This document shows positions 37,304-45,813 of a stretch of 64,000 nucleotides of DNA, in pieces; position 1 is the first letter of the stretch; every line of letters begins with the position of its first letter. Origin of the DNA: Brevibacillus laterosporus LMG 15441 (GTDB lineage Bacteria; Bacillota; Bacilli; Brevibacillales; Brevibacillaceae). The translations under genes and the position numbers were made by a program. The stretch lies in the NCBI RefSeq assembly GCF_000219535.2, contig NZ_CP007806.1, forward strand, positions 4,732,501-4,796,500, written 5' to 3'. The notes under the pieces were generated by a model. It was not told the DNA's origin. It made no database searches and was given only the letters and a program-made list of their open reading frames with translations.

Positions 37304-39778
37304 TTATTTTTTCTTTTTATCTGCACGGCGTTGTGCTCTGTTTTTTTGCTCTGGCTCAGATGCTCCAGCCTCATCAGATGGTCCAGACGTTTTTAACTTC
37401 TCAGCATCAATTACTTCCTGACGCTCAAGGTTTTGTCCAACTTCCGATTTCATGATATACAAGGATACTTCCTCTTCAATGCTTGCAATCATGCCTTGGA
37501 ACATTTCATATCCCTCAAATTGATACTCACGCAATGGATCAGTCTGAGCATAGGCACGCAGGTGGATACCTTGGCGCAATTGTTCCATTGCATCAATGTG
37601 ATCCATCCACTTGCTATCAACAGCACGTAGAACAACCACTTTTTCAAATTCGGCCATCATATCGCCAATTTCTTCCTGACGTTGTTTCAATTGCGTATGA
37701 GCAATCTCTTTCAACATCTCCTCAATCTCTTCCGCTTCTTTTCCTTTCAGATTAGAAACCGTAATCGCATCCTCGAACAAGAATGTGCTTACGCATGTTT
37801 CAAGCAGACCCTCTAGATCCCATTCTTCTGGAATCTGTTCTTTCGGGCAATACGCCTGAACTATACGTTCAATCACGCTATTTATCATGCCCTCAACGAT
37901 ATCATGCAGGTTATCGCGCTCAAGAATCTCTTTACGCTGCTTATAGATGACTTCGCGTTGCTTATTCATTACGTCGTCATATTGCAAGACAACTTTACGT
38001 GCATCAAAGTTGCTACCCTCTACTCGTTTTTGAGCAGATTCAACAGCACGGGATACAAGACGGCTTTCAATCGGCATATCTTCTTCCATTCCGAGTCTGT
38101 CCATCATATTCATGATGTTGTCAGCTCCGAAACGGCGCATAAGCTCATCCTGTAGGGACAAGAAGAATTGAGAGGAACCCGGGTCCCCTTGACGACCTGC
38201 ACGTCCACGTAGCTGGTTATCAATACGACGGCTCTCATGGCGCTCTGTACCGATGATATGCAGACCACCTATTGCAGGTACCCCTTCACCCAACTGAATG
38301 TCTGTACCGCGACCAGCCATGTTTGTAGCGATGGTTACTGCACCGAATTGACCCGCGCGAGCAACAATCTCTGCTTCACGTTCATGCTGCTTCGCATTGA
38401 GTACATTATGTGGTACACCTTTTTGGCGCAATAGGTGAGATAGTTTCTCTGAGTTTTCGATGGAAATGGTACCAACCAAAATAGGTTGTCCTTTTTTATG
38501 GCGCTCCACGATCTCTTTTACTACCGCACGATATTTGGCATCCTCGGATTTATATATTGCATCCGCCATATCTATACGTTGAATTGGGCGGTTTGTAGGA
38601 ATCACAACTACGTCCAATCCATAGATTTTTTTGAATTCCTCTTCCTCAGTCTTAGCTGTACCGGTCATACCGCTCAACTTTTGATACATACGGAAGTAGT
38701 TTTGCAGCGTAATTGTTGCCAAGGTCATGCTTTCGCTCTGTACTTTTAGCCCTTCCTTCGCTTCAATCGCCTGATGCAAACCATCACTGTAACGACGACC
38801 CACCATCAGACGCCCTGTGAACTCGTCTACGATCACAACCTCGCCATCCTGCACAACATAATCAACGTCACGTTTAAACAGAACCTGAGCCTTCAAAGCC
38901 GATGTAATATGGTGGTTAAGTGTAACATGGTTGGTATCGTACAAATTGTCCACGTTAAACGCTTTTTCAACCTTGCTCACACCTTCATCGGTTAAAGTAG
39001 CGATTTTTAGTTTTTCATCAATACTAAAATCCGTTTCAGACTCCAGTCTTTTTACAAAATGGGAGCAAATATAATAAAGTTCAGTAGATTTATTAGCTGA
39101 TCCGGAAATGATCAGTGGAGTACGCGCTTCGTCGACTAGGATACTATCCACTTCGTCAATGATTGCATAGTGCAAAGGACGTTGTGTCATTTGCTCTTTA
39201 TAAAGCACCATGTTGTCACGCAGGTAGTCAAATCCAAACTCGTTGTTTGTACCATACGTAATATCGCAGTAGTATGCCTCACGTTTTTGTTCAGCACTCA
39301 TACCGTTTATGTTCAAACCTACTGTCATGCCAAGAAATTGGTACAGCTCACCCATAATCTTGGAGTCACGCTCAGCTAAGTATTCGTTTACTGTTACAAT
39401 GTGAACACCCTTACCAGCCAAGGCATTCAAGTACGTAGCTAAGGTCGCTACAAGGGTTTTACCTTCACCAGTCTTCATTTCAGCAATGCGTCCTTCTTGC
39501 AGGACCATACCACCAATTAGCTGTACGTCAAAGTGACGCATCCCCAATACACGTTTGGACGCTTCACGCACTACAGCAAAAGCTTCGTTTAATATATCAT
39601 TCAGCGTTTCTCCCTTTTCCAAACGAGCACGGAATTCCGCCGTTTTTTCCTTTAATTGGTCATCAGTAAGTAATGTTACTTGGGGTTCTAACGCATTAAT
39701 TTTGTCTACACGCTTAACTAATTTCTTTAATTCACGTTCATTTGTATCGCCAAAAAGCTTCTTTACAAGCCCTAACAT
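37304..39778 (-). CDS. secA: SecA, preprotein translocase ATPase
   Basis: Motor of the general secretion pathway. 824 aa with Walker [14 protein letters not shown] near 100, [19 protein letters not shown], the preprotein cross-linking domain and the helicase motif [13 protein letters not shown]. The C-terminus is a Lys/Arg-rich tail ([11 protein letters not shown]) and lacks the Cys-rich zinc motif seen in B. subtilis and E. coli SecA. AAGGGGTG precedes the ATG, and TTGTGT-N18-TAAAAT lies upstream. It follows hpf as in B. subtilis. Confidence 0.97.
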   Translation of the reverse strand: MLGLVKKLFGDTNERELKKLVKRVDKINALEPQVTLLTDDQLKEKTAEFRARLEKGETLNDILNEAFAVVREASKRVLGMRHFDVQLIGGMVLQEGRIAEMKTGEGKTLVATLATYLNALAGKGVHIVTVNEYLAERDSKIMGELYQFLGMTVGLNINGMSAEQKREAYYCDITYGTNNEFGFDYLRDNMVLYKEQMTQRPLHYAIIDEVDSILVDEARTPLIISGSANKSTELYYICSHFVKRLESETDFSIDEKLKIATLTDEGVSKVEKAFNVDNLYDTNHVTLNHHITSALKAQVLFKRDVDYVVQDGEVVIVDEFTGRLMVGRRYSDGLHQAIEAKEGLKVQSESMTLATITLQNYFRMYQKLSGMTGTAKTEEEEFKKIYGLDVVVIPTNRPIQRIDMADAIYKSEDAKYRAVVKEIVERHKKGQPILVGTISIENSEKLSHLLRQKGVPHNVLNAKQHEREAEIVARAGQFGAVTIATNMAGRGTDIQLGEGVPAIGGLHIIGTERHESRRIDNQLRGRAGRQGDPGSSQFFLSLQDELMRRFGADNIMNMMDRLGMEEDMPIESRLVSRAVESAQKRVEGSNFDARKVVLQYDDVMNKQREVIYKQRKEILERDNLHDIVEGMINSVIERIVQAYCPKEQIPEEWDLEGLLETCVSTFLFEDAITVSNLKGKEAEEIEEMLKEIAHTQLKQRQEEIGDMMAEFEKVVVLRAVDSKWMDHIDAMEQLRQGIHLRAYAQTDPLREYQFEGYEMFQGMIASIEEEVSLYIMKSEVGQNLERQEVIDAEKLKTSGPSDEAGASEPEQKNRAQRRADKKKK

Positions 39779-39825
39779 AGGGACACCCCTTCCACCGTTC
39801 CCCTAAGGGTACTTTCTAACAATCT

Positions 39826-39855
39826 ATTTTACCAAATCTCTATCAGTAAACACAA
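39826..39855 (-). promoter_or_regulatory. Candidate secA promoter
   Basis: TTGTGT, 18-nt spacer, TAAAAT on the minus strand, about 50 nt upstream of secA. Confidence 0.5.
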
Positions 39856-39856
39856 G

Positions 39857-39888
39857 TAAAGGAGTTGCCAATCGACAACCCCTTTACC
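39857..39888. terminator. Hairpin after hpf
   Basis: GTAAAGG-GTTG...CAAC-CCTTTAC with one internal mismatch. The T-run is poor on the minus strand, better on the plus strand, so termination after hpf may be partial. Confidence 0.5.
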
Positions 39889-39931
39889 ACTTTTTGTATA
39901 TATTTTTAATTTTTTTAATGATTGTATACGT

Positions 39932-40483
39932 TTATTTTGGTTCTATTAACCCGTATCGTCCATCATTTCGACGATAGACTACATTTACATCATTGCTTTC
40001 ACTGTTTTCAAAGACGAAGAAGTTGTGGCCCAGAAGTTCCATTTGCATAATGGCCTCTTCTGAATCCATCGGTTTTAAGTTGAATCGCTTCGTTCTTACG
40101 ATATCAAACTGTACATCATCCTCTTCATCCGCTACAGCTACAGAGGAAGCTTCCATATTCGGCATCGCTTTAGCCCCTGATTCATGACGCTGTTTACGGT
40201 TGATTTTTGTTTTGTACTTACGCATTTGACGCTCTAATTTTTCAACAACCAAATCAATTGCTGCGTACATATCGTCGTGAGTTTCCTCAGCTCGGAGAAT
40301 AACGCCAGTCATCGGAATGGTTACCTCAATGGTTCCTTCTCCACGAAGCACGCGCATTGTCACATGTACCTCTACATGCCCTAGATTGTCAAAATAGCGT
40401 TCGAGACGGCTTATCTTTTTCTCTACATACTCCCGAAGAGCTTCTGTAACTTGAATGTTTTCGCCACGAATATTGTAGTTCAT
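39932..40483 (-). CDS. hpf: Long-form ribosome hibernation promoting factor
   Basis: 183 aa: an N-terminal S30AE/YfiA domain (1-100) and the C-terminal dimerisation domain (about 125-183, FDIVRTKRFNLKPMDSEEAI) that builds 100S ribosomes. The ATG at 40483 has GGAGG 8 nt upstream; a GTG at 40489 is too close to that site. A sigma-H-like promoter is present, in line with the known sigma-H/sigma-B control of the B. subtilis homologue yvyD. Confidence 0.96.
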   Translation of the reverse strand: MNYNIRGENIQVTEALREYVEKKISRLERYFDNLGHVEVHVTMRVLRGEGTIEVTIPMTGVILRAEETHDDMYAAIDLVVEKLERQMRKYKTKINRKQRHESGAKAMPNMEASSVAVADEEDDVQFDIVRTKRFNLKPMDSEEAIMQMELLGHNFFVFENSESNDVNVVYRRNDGRYGLIEPK

Positions 40484-40499
40484 GGACACAACCTCCTTC

Positions 40500-40529
40500 C
40501 GTCTATGCTATTTGTATTCTACATAGACG
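40500..40529. repeat. Perfect inverted repeat over the hpf promoter
   Basis: CGTCTATG (40500-40507) and CATAGACG (40522-40529) flank the -10 region of the sigma-H-like promoter. It may be an operator rather than an RNA hairpin. Confidence 0.6.
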
Positions 40530-40543
40530 TAATTAAAACCTGC
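40514..40543 (-). promoter_or_regulatory. sigma-H-like promoter of hpf
   Basis: GCAGGTTTT, 12-nt spacer, GTAGAATAC, against the sigma-H pattern RNAGGAWWW-N11/12-RNNGAATWW (one mismatch in each element). Confidence 0.6.
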
Positions 40544-40705
40544 TGTTTCTTCTTTTCGTTTTAACAAAATTCGTGAAAAAAAGACAAAATGTTTAAAAAT
40601 TTTCACTTGATTTTAATCTTTCGTCAACACAGCAAGTAAGGCTTGTCTCTATTTTAAACCTATTTCGATTTTTTTGAAACAAGGAATTTTAGTGGAAATA
40701 AACAC

Positions 40706-40735
40706 CAAAAACCCCCTAAGTTATCCTAGGGGGTA
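40706..40735 (-). terminator. Terminator after the cold-shock gene
   Basis: ACCCCCTA...TAGGGGGT stem followed by TTTT on the minus strand. Confidence 0.9.
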
Positions 40736-40751
40736 TTGATTATAAAATCAA

Positions 40752-40949
40752 TTAGATTTTAGTTACGTTAGCCGCTTGAGGACCACGATCGCCTTCAACG
40801 ATATCAAACTCTACAGTTTGACCTTCATCCAAGCTTTTGAAACCTTCAGATTGGATAGCGGAGAAATGTACGAATACATCGTCGCCTCCATCGCGCTCGA
40901 TGAAACCAAAACCTTTTTCTGCATTAAACCATTTTACTTTTCCTTGCAT
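40752..40949 (-). CDS. Cold-shock protein (CspB family)
   Basis: 65-aa single cold-shock domain that binds single-stranded nucleic acid and acts as an RNA chaperone. RNP1 KGFGFIE and RNP2 VFVHFSAI are intact; length is typical. Monocistronic, with a near-consensus sigma-A promoter, AAAGGA before the ATG and a strong terminator after it. Confidence 0.96.
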   Translation of the reverse strand: MQGKVKWFNAEKGFGFIERDGGDDVFVHFSAIQSEGFKSLDEGQTVEFDIVEGDRGPQAANVTKI

Positions 40950-41005
40950 GTATTAAACATTCCTTTCATAAGAAAACTGTGGACTATTTGTTAATCCATG
41001 ATCTG

Positions 41006-41034
41006 ACTATACACCTTGCCTATGGTAAAGTCAA
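41006..41034 (-). promoter_or_regulatory. Cold-shock gene promoter
   Basis: TTGACT, 17-nt spacer, TATAGT on the minus strand; 5' UTR of about 50 nt. Confidence 0.75.
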
Positions 41035-41464
41035 ATGCTGGATTATCGACAAATTTCAACGTGGTCTTTATTTTTTTGTTAAACATCTCATAGCAGCCTT
41101 AGAAAGGCTTAATGTTACAAGCAAATAAGCCTTTACTGCCGTAGTAAAAGCAGGAAAGCGCTCCCACATATTTTTTGCTAAACATATTTCCATATATGTA
41201 ATTTTACCAGAAAATGGAGTGCTACAAGAGACTCGATCTAGCGTTGAGAGACGTGGTCTTTACCCTATAAACGCAGGGAATTACGATACATTTTTAGCTA
41301 TAATTACCAGTGTGAGATTTAAAATTTATTTGGCTCTCGAAAACGGCTTCCCCACCTACAGATATTGTCGATTAATTGTATTCTAGCTCGAAAAATTTCT
41401 TCAATCTATATAACAAAATCATGTCACACATTGGACACATAAGACTTTTTTGCTTTTTTATTCT

Positions 41465-41654
41465 TTATCCACAGCTATAGCATAATCTAGGTTCGACACT
41501 CGCTCACATCGCTGTCTATCCACTTCATTTTTTAAATAATTTATTCTCTAGCTTTCTCATCTGTGGGTAACCTTGCCCATAATTGCGCATTTCCACAAAG
41601 TTGTCCACATTATCCACAAGAAGTTGTGCACAAGAACTCGTTTTTTGTGTATAA
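41465..41654. other. DnaA-box cluster
   Basis: Perfect boxes TTATCCACA at 41465-41473 and 41610-41618 (plus); TTATACACA at 41646-41654 (minus); one-mismatch boxes TTGTCCACA at 41601-41609 (plus) and TTACCCACA at 41562-41570 (minus); weaker ones near 41515, 41589 and 41624. An AT-rich patch lies at about 41526-41548. This density is far above chance for 190 bp and suggests DnaA binding. Confidence 0.7.
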
Positions 41655-41708
41655 CTCTGAAAAAGCATTTCTTTCTCGTTCACCACAGTTTTTTTGTCTC
41701 ATCTATAA

Positions 41709-41752
41709 ATAAAAAAGACCTCCTATTGTTCATCTCAAAAAGGAGGTCTTAT
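41709..41752 (-). terminator. Terminator after the motB-like gene
   Basis: AAGACCTCCT...AGGAGGTCTT stem followed by TTTTTTATTT on the minus strand. Confidence 0.9.
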
Positions 41753-41802
41753 AAAGAAACATATATCATTCATTACTATGAATCGTTATGCTGATCATAC
41801 CA

Positions 41803-42558
41803 TCATTCTGTCTGCTCGCTTAGTACAGTAATTTCCACACGGCGATTTTGTTGGCGATTTTTTTCTGTTGTATTCTCTACAAGAGGCTTCGTTTCTCCAA
41901 AGCCTGCGACAATGAATCGTGCTGGAGATAACCCTCGTTCTTGAACAAATTCCTGCATAACGGCCTTTGCACGCGCAAGAGATAGATCCCAGTTAGCGAC
42001 ATACTGGCTTTTTGTAATGGGACTGTCATCTGTGTGCCCCTCAATTCGCACTTGATGAGGAAATTTTTGTAATACATCAGCTAGCCTGTCTATGACTTTT
42101 TGACCATCTGGAGCTAAATCGGCTGATCCGCTAGCAAACAACAAATTTTCCGGTAAACGGATCATCACTCCATCGCTTTGCTCTACAAAGGGGATATGGA
42201 ACTCCTGCAAGGCCTCTCCCACTTTTTCCTTCACTACCTGTATATTTCGCTCTACCGGTTCGTCTTGTTGCCCGGCACCAATCGCCTTGACATCACGCTT
42301 TGCAGACAGCTCGCGGATTTCTGCTTCCAATGCTTTCTTTTTCATTTCAGCTACGGCTTGCTCAGCTTTTGCTATTTCGGCCTTTTCCGTCGTTTCAGAT
42401 GCCTTCTGCTGAAGCTCTTGCTGTTGTTGCTTGACCTGAGCCGAATACATCGCCGCAATGATTATGACAATGATAAACAGCAAGGTAATTAAATCACTGT
42501 AGCTTAATAGCCAGCTTTTCTCTAGCTCCTTTTCATCATACAGACGATCATCCTGCAT
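41803..42558 (-). CDS. motB: MotB-like / OmpA-domain stator protein
   Basis: 251 aa. One N-terminal membrane helix carries the ion-conducting Asp22 in WLLSYSDLITLLF. A charged coiled-coil linker rich in Q, K, E and A follows (about 48-95), then an OmpA/MotB peptidoglycan-binding domain (about 135-250, EGHTDDSP, NWDLSLARA, NRRVEI). With the MotA-like protein it should form an ion-driven stator unit. The ATG at 42558 overlaps the upstream gene by 11 nt. The linker is longer and more repetitive than usual for MotB, so a non-flagellar relative cannot be excluded. Confidence 0.8.
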   Translation of the reverse strand: MQDDRLYDEKELEKSWLLSYSDLITLLFIIVIIIAAMYSAQVKQQQQELQQKASETTEKAEIAKAEQAVAEMKKKALEAEIRELSAKRDVKAIGAGQQDEPVERNIQVVKEKVGEALQEFHIPFVEQSDGVMIRLPENLLFASGSADLAPDGQKVIDRLADVLQKFPHQVRIEGHTDDSPITKSQYVANWDLSLARAKAVMQEFVQERGLSPARFIVAGFGETKPLVENTTEKNRQQNRRVEITVLSEQTE

Positions 42559-43378
42559 ACTCGCTCTGCCTTTCAATAATTCCTTTCATGCTGCCAGGCA
42601 TTTTTAAGAGTACTAGCTTTTGATCAGCAGGTAAAAAGGAATTTAGTTTTTCAAACAAAATTCGTGGAGTTTCCATGCGCTGTAGCCCTACGCATCCTTC
42701 CATATAAAGCCGCTTTTCAAACATTTCCTGATCATGAATATCCATTAACCGATAGTAACATGGCAACGCCAACAGATTGGCTAGCAAGGCTCCATACAAG
42801 GTAGCTACCACCGCTGTGCTTAGGCTCTGGCCTGTCTGCGTAAAATCAGACAGGGTTTGTAATACTCCTGTCATCCCCAATAACGTCCCAACCAGCCCCA
42901 TTCCAGGCGCCAGCAGGGCAACCAATCGAAACATTCCGCCCATTTGCTGGTAGCGATGCTGTTCACCCTTACACTCGTTTTCTAAAATCATACGAAGTTC
43001 TTGCTCCGACACACCTTCGATCGCCAGCAACGCCCCCCGCTGAACAAATGAATCAGGCTCGTCCATCAATTCTTTTTCCAAGGAAATGTAGCCTTTCTCT
43101 TTTAAAACAACCGAGTATTGATAAAAACGCTTGATCGTCTCTTCGATGTTATTTTCTCTGCCGTGGATCAATAATCGAAATAAATGTTTGATTTTAATAT
43201 GTTTACACTTAATAGCATACGAGATAATGACAGATAGCCCAACTAATTCAATTGCCGCCGGATGTAGCAGTTGACTTACACTTCCATTTAAATAAATGGT
43301 ATGTATTAAAACCAACACAATAAATAGAACAAGTAACAACGAACGATTTCTTCCCGCAAAAAATGTTTTTACATTCAT
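42548..43378 (-). CDS. motA: MotA-like stator channel protein
   Basis: 276 aa with membrane helices near 14-32, 38-55, 150-175 (LVALLAPGMGLVGTLLGMTGVL) and 185-207, and a cytoplasmic loop between the second and third, the MotA/TolQ/ExbB layout. It lies immediately before the MotB-like gene, overlapping it by 11 nt. GAGGT precedes the ATG, and an extended -10 (TGCTATAAT) is 45-55 nt upstream. Most likely the flagellar stator, given the nearby flagellar genes. Confidence 0.8.
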   Translation of the reverse strand: MNVKTFFAGRNRSLLLVLFIVLVLIHTIYLNGSVSQLLHPAAIELVGLSVIISYAIKCKHIKIKHLFRLLIHGRENNIEETIKRFYQYSVVLKEKGYISLEKELMDEPDSFVQRGALLAIEGVSEQELRMILENECKGEQHRYQQMGGMFRLVALLAPGMGLVGTLLGMTGVLQTLSDFTQTGQSLSTAVVATLYGALLANLLALPCYYRLMDIHDQEMFEKRLYMEGCVGLQRMETPRILFEKLNSFLPADQKLVLLKMPGSMKGIIERQSEYAG

Positions 43379-43422
43379 GTTAGTAACCTCACTTGCCCAA
43401 GCATGTATTTCTGAACGAATTC

Positions 43423-43431
43423 ATTATAGCA
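43423..43431 (-). promoter_or_regulatory. Extended -10 promoter of the motA-like gene
   Basis: TGCTATAAT on the minus strand without a good -35, as is usual for extended -10 promoters. Confidence 0.5.
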
Positions 43432-43486
43432 AATGAATATCCAGAGTTAGATGAAAAAGTAAAAAATATTTCTACTGTCAAAAAAA

Positions 43487-43530
43487 ACAAAGAAAAAAGC
43501 GAACCCCTGCTTTTCACCAGCAAGTTTCGC
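43487..43530 (-). terminator. Terminator after the sugar aminotransferase gene
   Basis: Imperfect stem GCGAA...TTCGC with inner TGCT/AGCA pairing, followed by TTTTTTCTTTG on the minus strand. Confidence 0.65.
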
Positions 43531-43539
43531 CCCTTTGCC

Positions 43540-44652
43540 CTATCCTACTTTAGCCATAAAGCTCTGTATTGCATGTACTACCCGCTGTTGTATTTCTAAG
43601 GTAATACGCGGCCACATCGGCAAACTTAACGCCTCAGTTGCCATTTGCTCCGTAACAGCTAGCTTAGGCTGTTGTGTTGCTTGGTATACTGGCAGTTGAT
43701 GCACAGGAGTAGGATAATATAACATTGCACCAATTCCTTGCTGATGCAGATAACGGTGCAATTCATCGCGTAAGCCATGTTTCACCCGTATCGTGTATTG
43801 ATGATACACATGCTTGGCATATCCTGCTACCTTTGGCGTTACAATGCCTGGTACGTCTTTTAGCATCTGATTGTATTGCTGGGCAGCTTCTCTTCTTGCT
43901 TCGTTCCATTGGTTAATATAAGGTAGCTTCACACGTAAAATACAGGCTTGCAATTCGTCTAAACGCGAATTGTAACCTGTAAGTTCATTTTGATAAGGAA
44001 TCAACGAGCCGTGGGTACGTAATTTGCGAGCTATTTCTGCCAGTTCATCGTTATCTGTGGTTAACATGCCTCCATCACCATATGCTCCCAAATTCTTAGT
44101 GGGATAAAAGGAAAAACATCCAAAATGCCCAAAGGTTCCTAGCTTCTTGCCACAGTACTCTCCACCAAATGCCTGTGCGGTGTCCTCGATAAGCCCTAAC
44201 CCATATTGTTGTGCAATCGTAATCATCGGTTCCATTTTAGCCGCATGTCCATATAGATGAACAGGAATAATTGCTCTTGTCCGCTCGGTAATTTTGGACT
44301 CTATATCAGCCGGTTCTACATTGAATGTATCTGGGTTAATCTCAGCAAACACCGGCGTCGCTCCGACTAGCTCAACAGCTTCAGCCGTAGCATAAAAGGT
44401 AAAGGAGGGGACGATCACTTCATCTCCTGCTCCAATTTCCAAAGCCCTCAACGCGATAAATAACGCATCCGTACCTGAATTTACCGTGATTGCATGTTTG
44501 CATCCCAAATAGTCAGCTACTTCCTTCTCAAACGTTTTTCCCTCGTTACCAAGTACGAAATGGCCCGAACGTAGCACTTCCTGGACAGCACTGTTAATCT
44601 CATTCCAGAGCAATTCTACCTCGTCCGTCAAATCAATGATGGGTATCCTCAC
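43540..44652 (-). CDS. DegT/DnrJ/EryC1-family sugar aminotransferase
   Basis: 370-aa PLP enzyme that aminates a nucleotide-linked ketosugar. Motifs: NSGTDALFIALRAL (PLP phosphate), EDTAQAFGGEY, the Schiff-base Lys in FYPTKNLGAYGDGG, and YNSRLDELQA. It resembles WbpE (UDP-GlcNAc(3NAc)A pathway) and FdtB. I chose the GTG at 44652, 7 nt after AGGGGG, over an ATG at 44658 that touches that site. Divergent from an acetyltransferase gene, suggesting one pathway for an N-acetylated amino sugar. Confidence 0.88.
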   Translation of the reverse strand: MRIPIIDLTDEVELLWNEINSAVQEVLRSGHFVLGNEGKTFEKEVADYLGCKHAITVNSGTDALFIALRALEIGAGDEVIVPSFTFYATAEAVELVGATPVFAEINPDTFNVEPADIESKITERTRAIIPVHLYGHAAKMEPMITIAQQYGLGLIEDTAQAFGGEYCGKKLGTFGHFGCFSFYPTKNLGAYGDGGMLTTDNDELAEIARKLRTHGSLIPYQNELTGYNSRLDELQACILRVKLPYINQWNEARREAAQQYNQMLKDVPGIVTPKVAGYAKHVYHQYTIRVKHGLRDELHRYLHQQGIGAMLYYPTPVHQLPVYQATQQPKLAVTEQMATEALSLPMWPRITLEIQQRVVHAIQSFMAKVG

Positions 44653-44797
44653 GTTCATTCCCCCTCGTCTCCGTAATTAAATCCCTCTATTAGTAATACG
44701 TTAAGAAGAGGAGCATCGTGCAACATCTGCGTAATTTGTGGAAGGAAAAAATACTCCTTTTCCAAAAAGGGAAACTGACCGACGAGGGGGGCAAACT

Positions 44798-45358
44798 ATG
44801 TCTCACCAGACACATGAAAATGTCTTTATTCATCCAACAGCAGAAGTGTCTAAGCATGCCATGATTGGAGCTGGAACAAAAATCTGGAACAATGCACAAA
44901 TTCGAGAGCAAAGTACAATCGGGAGCCAATGCATCATTAGTAAGGATGTTTACATCGATCAAGGGGTAAAAATCGGGAATAACGTCAAAATTCAGAATGG
45001 TGTTTCTGTCTATCATGGGGTCGAGATTGACGATCATGTATTTCTCGGACCCCATATGACATTTACGAACGATTTGTTCCCACGTGCATGCAGTAGCGCT
45101 TGGAAAGTAGTACCGACCAAAGTCGAGATAGGAGCATCCATAGGAGCGAACGCCACTATCGTATGTGGAACAACCATCGGTGCCTATTCTATGGTAGGAG
45201 CAGGCTCTGTGGTCATCAGGGACGTAGGGGCTCATCAGCTTGTGGTAGGAAGCCCTGCTCGTATGATTGGTCTTGTTTGTTATTGTGGTGAGAGAATTGA
45301 ATACCACAAGCCTTGTCAGGCTTGCGGTCAACGTATTCCAGCAGATGTGATGCCATAA
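44798..45358 (+). CDS. Hexapeptide-repeat sugar N-acetyltransferase (WbpD/FdtC-like)
   Basis: 186 aa, left-handed beta-helix repeats from about residue 10 to 160 (IGAGTKIWNNAQI, IGNNVKIQNGVSVYHGVEI, FLGPHMTFTNDLFPRA). The last part resembles WbpD/WlbB, which acetylate a 3-amino sugar made by a WbpE-type aminotransferase, the divergent neighbour here. The C-terminus carries a Cys set (CYCGERIEYHKPCQACG) like a small zinc site. ATG at 44798 chosen for GAGGGGG 8 nt upstream. Product is likely a diacetamido or 3-acetamido sugar for a surface or flagellar glycan. Confidence 0.87.
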   Translation: MSHQTHENVFIHPTAEVSKHAMIGAGTKIWNNAQIREQSTIGSQCIISKDVYIDQGVKIGNNVKIQNGVSVYHGVEIDDHVFLGPHMTFTNDLFPRACSSAWKVVPTKVEIGASIGANATIVCGTTIGAYSMVGAGSVVIRDVGAHQLVVGSPARMIGLVCYCGERIEYHKPCQACGQRIPADVMP

Positions 45359-45394
45359 ATTCTTTTTGGCTCACCAAGGGCTTTAGCAAGAAAC

Positions 45395-45423
45395 AAAATG
45401 GTCGATTGCTCGACCATTTTTTC
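45395..45423. terminator. Bidirectional terminator between acetyltransferase and fliT
   Basis: AAATGGTCGA-ttgc-TCGACCATTT followed by TTT on the plus strand and by TTTTG on the minus strand, serving convergent genes. Confidence 0.85.
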
Positions 45424-45444
45424 GTGTAAAAACTAGCATATATC

Positions 45445-45813
45445 TTAATTTTTTTTGTCAAAGAAAGCTCCATAGGCAACATGAGTCGTTTCACCAGCGT
45501 ACTGTTTGTTTGCTACTTTCGCCTTGTTTACCTGTTGTAGCTGTTCTTCAATTTTTGCTTGCTGCTGCTTCATCAGAGAAAGGATTTCTTGATCAAGCTG
45601 ATAGCTTTTCTGCAATAATTCCTTTTCCTGTGCTTGTAGGTCTATGCCTAGTGCTTGCAGTTTACCTAGGTGCGCAATTTGCTCTTCTCGCTGTTCAAGG
45701 ACGGAGTTCCACTCATCGGGATTCGGCTCTTCATCATGCTTCAGGATTTCCATTAGTTTTTCAGTAAGGATAAGGATATTGCTCGCTACATCCATCGCAG
45801 AAACATTCGTCAT
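45445..45813 (-). CDS. fliT: FliT-like flagellar chaperone
   Basis: 122-aa helical, charged protein without catalytic motifs. Identified mainly from its place after fliS in flaG-fliD-fliS-fliT and its coiled-coil character (REEQIAHLGKLQ, MKQQQAKIEEQLQQ). In B. subtilis FliT helps export the cap protein FliD. The ATG at 45813 overlaps the fliS stop as TAATG and has GGAAGG upstream. Confidence 0.75.
   Translation of the reverse strand: MTNVSAMDVASNILILTEKLMEILKHDEEPNPDEWNSVLEQREEQIAHLGKLQALGIDLQAQEKELLQKSYQLDQEILSLMKQQQAKIEEQLQQVNKAKVANKQYAGETTHVAYGAFFDKKN

Larger units (their letters stand above)
40950..41802. other. 850-bp non-coding region between csp and motB-like gene
   Basis: Contains the csp promoter, an inverted repeat AAAGGCTT (41103-41110)/AAGCCTTT (41127-41134), a DnaA-box cluster (41465-41654) and the motB terminator. 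Short open frames here lack ribosome sites and recognisable motifs. I see no gene. Confidence 0.7.

Noticed and set aside
41465-41654. DnaA-box cluster as the main oriC
   Set aside because: dnaA, dnaN, rnpA or gidA-type neighbours are absent and gene order corresponds to a region well away from oriC in B. subtilis.
41573-41794. Short plus-strand open frame in the DnaA-box region
   Set aside because: No Shine-Dalgarno sequence, odd composition, and it runs across DnaA boxes and the motB terminator.
41803-43378. MotA/MotB-like pair as a Zorya-type defence system (ZorA/ZorB)
   Set aside because: No ZorC, ZorD or nuclease/helicase genes flank the pair; the neighbours are cold-shock, sugar-modification and flagellar genes.
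44690-45331. Minus-strand 213-codon open frame opposite the acetyltransferase
   Set aside because: It is the antisense shadow of the hexapeptide-repeat gene; its translation has no family features and no ribosome site.
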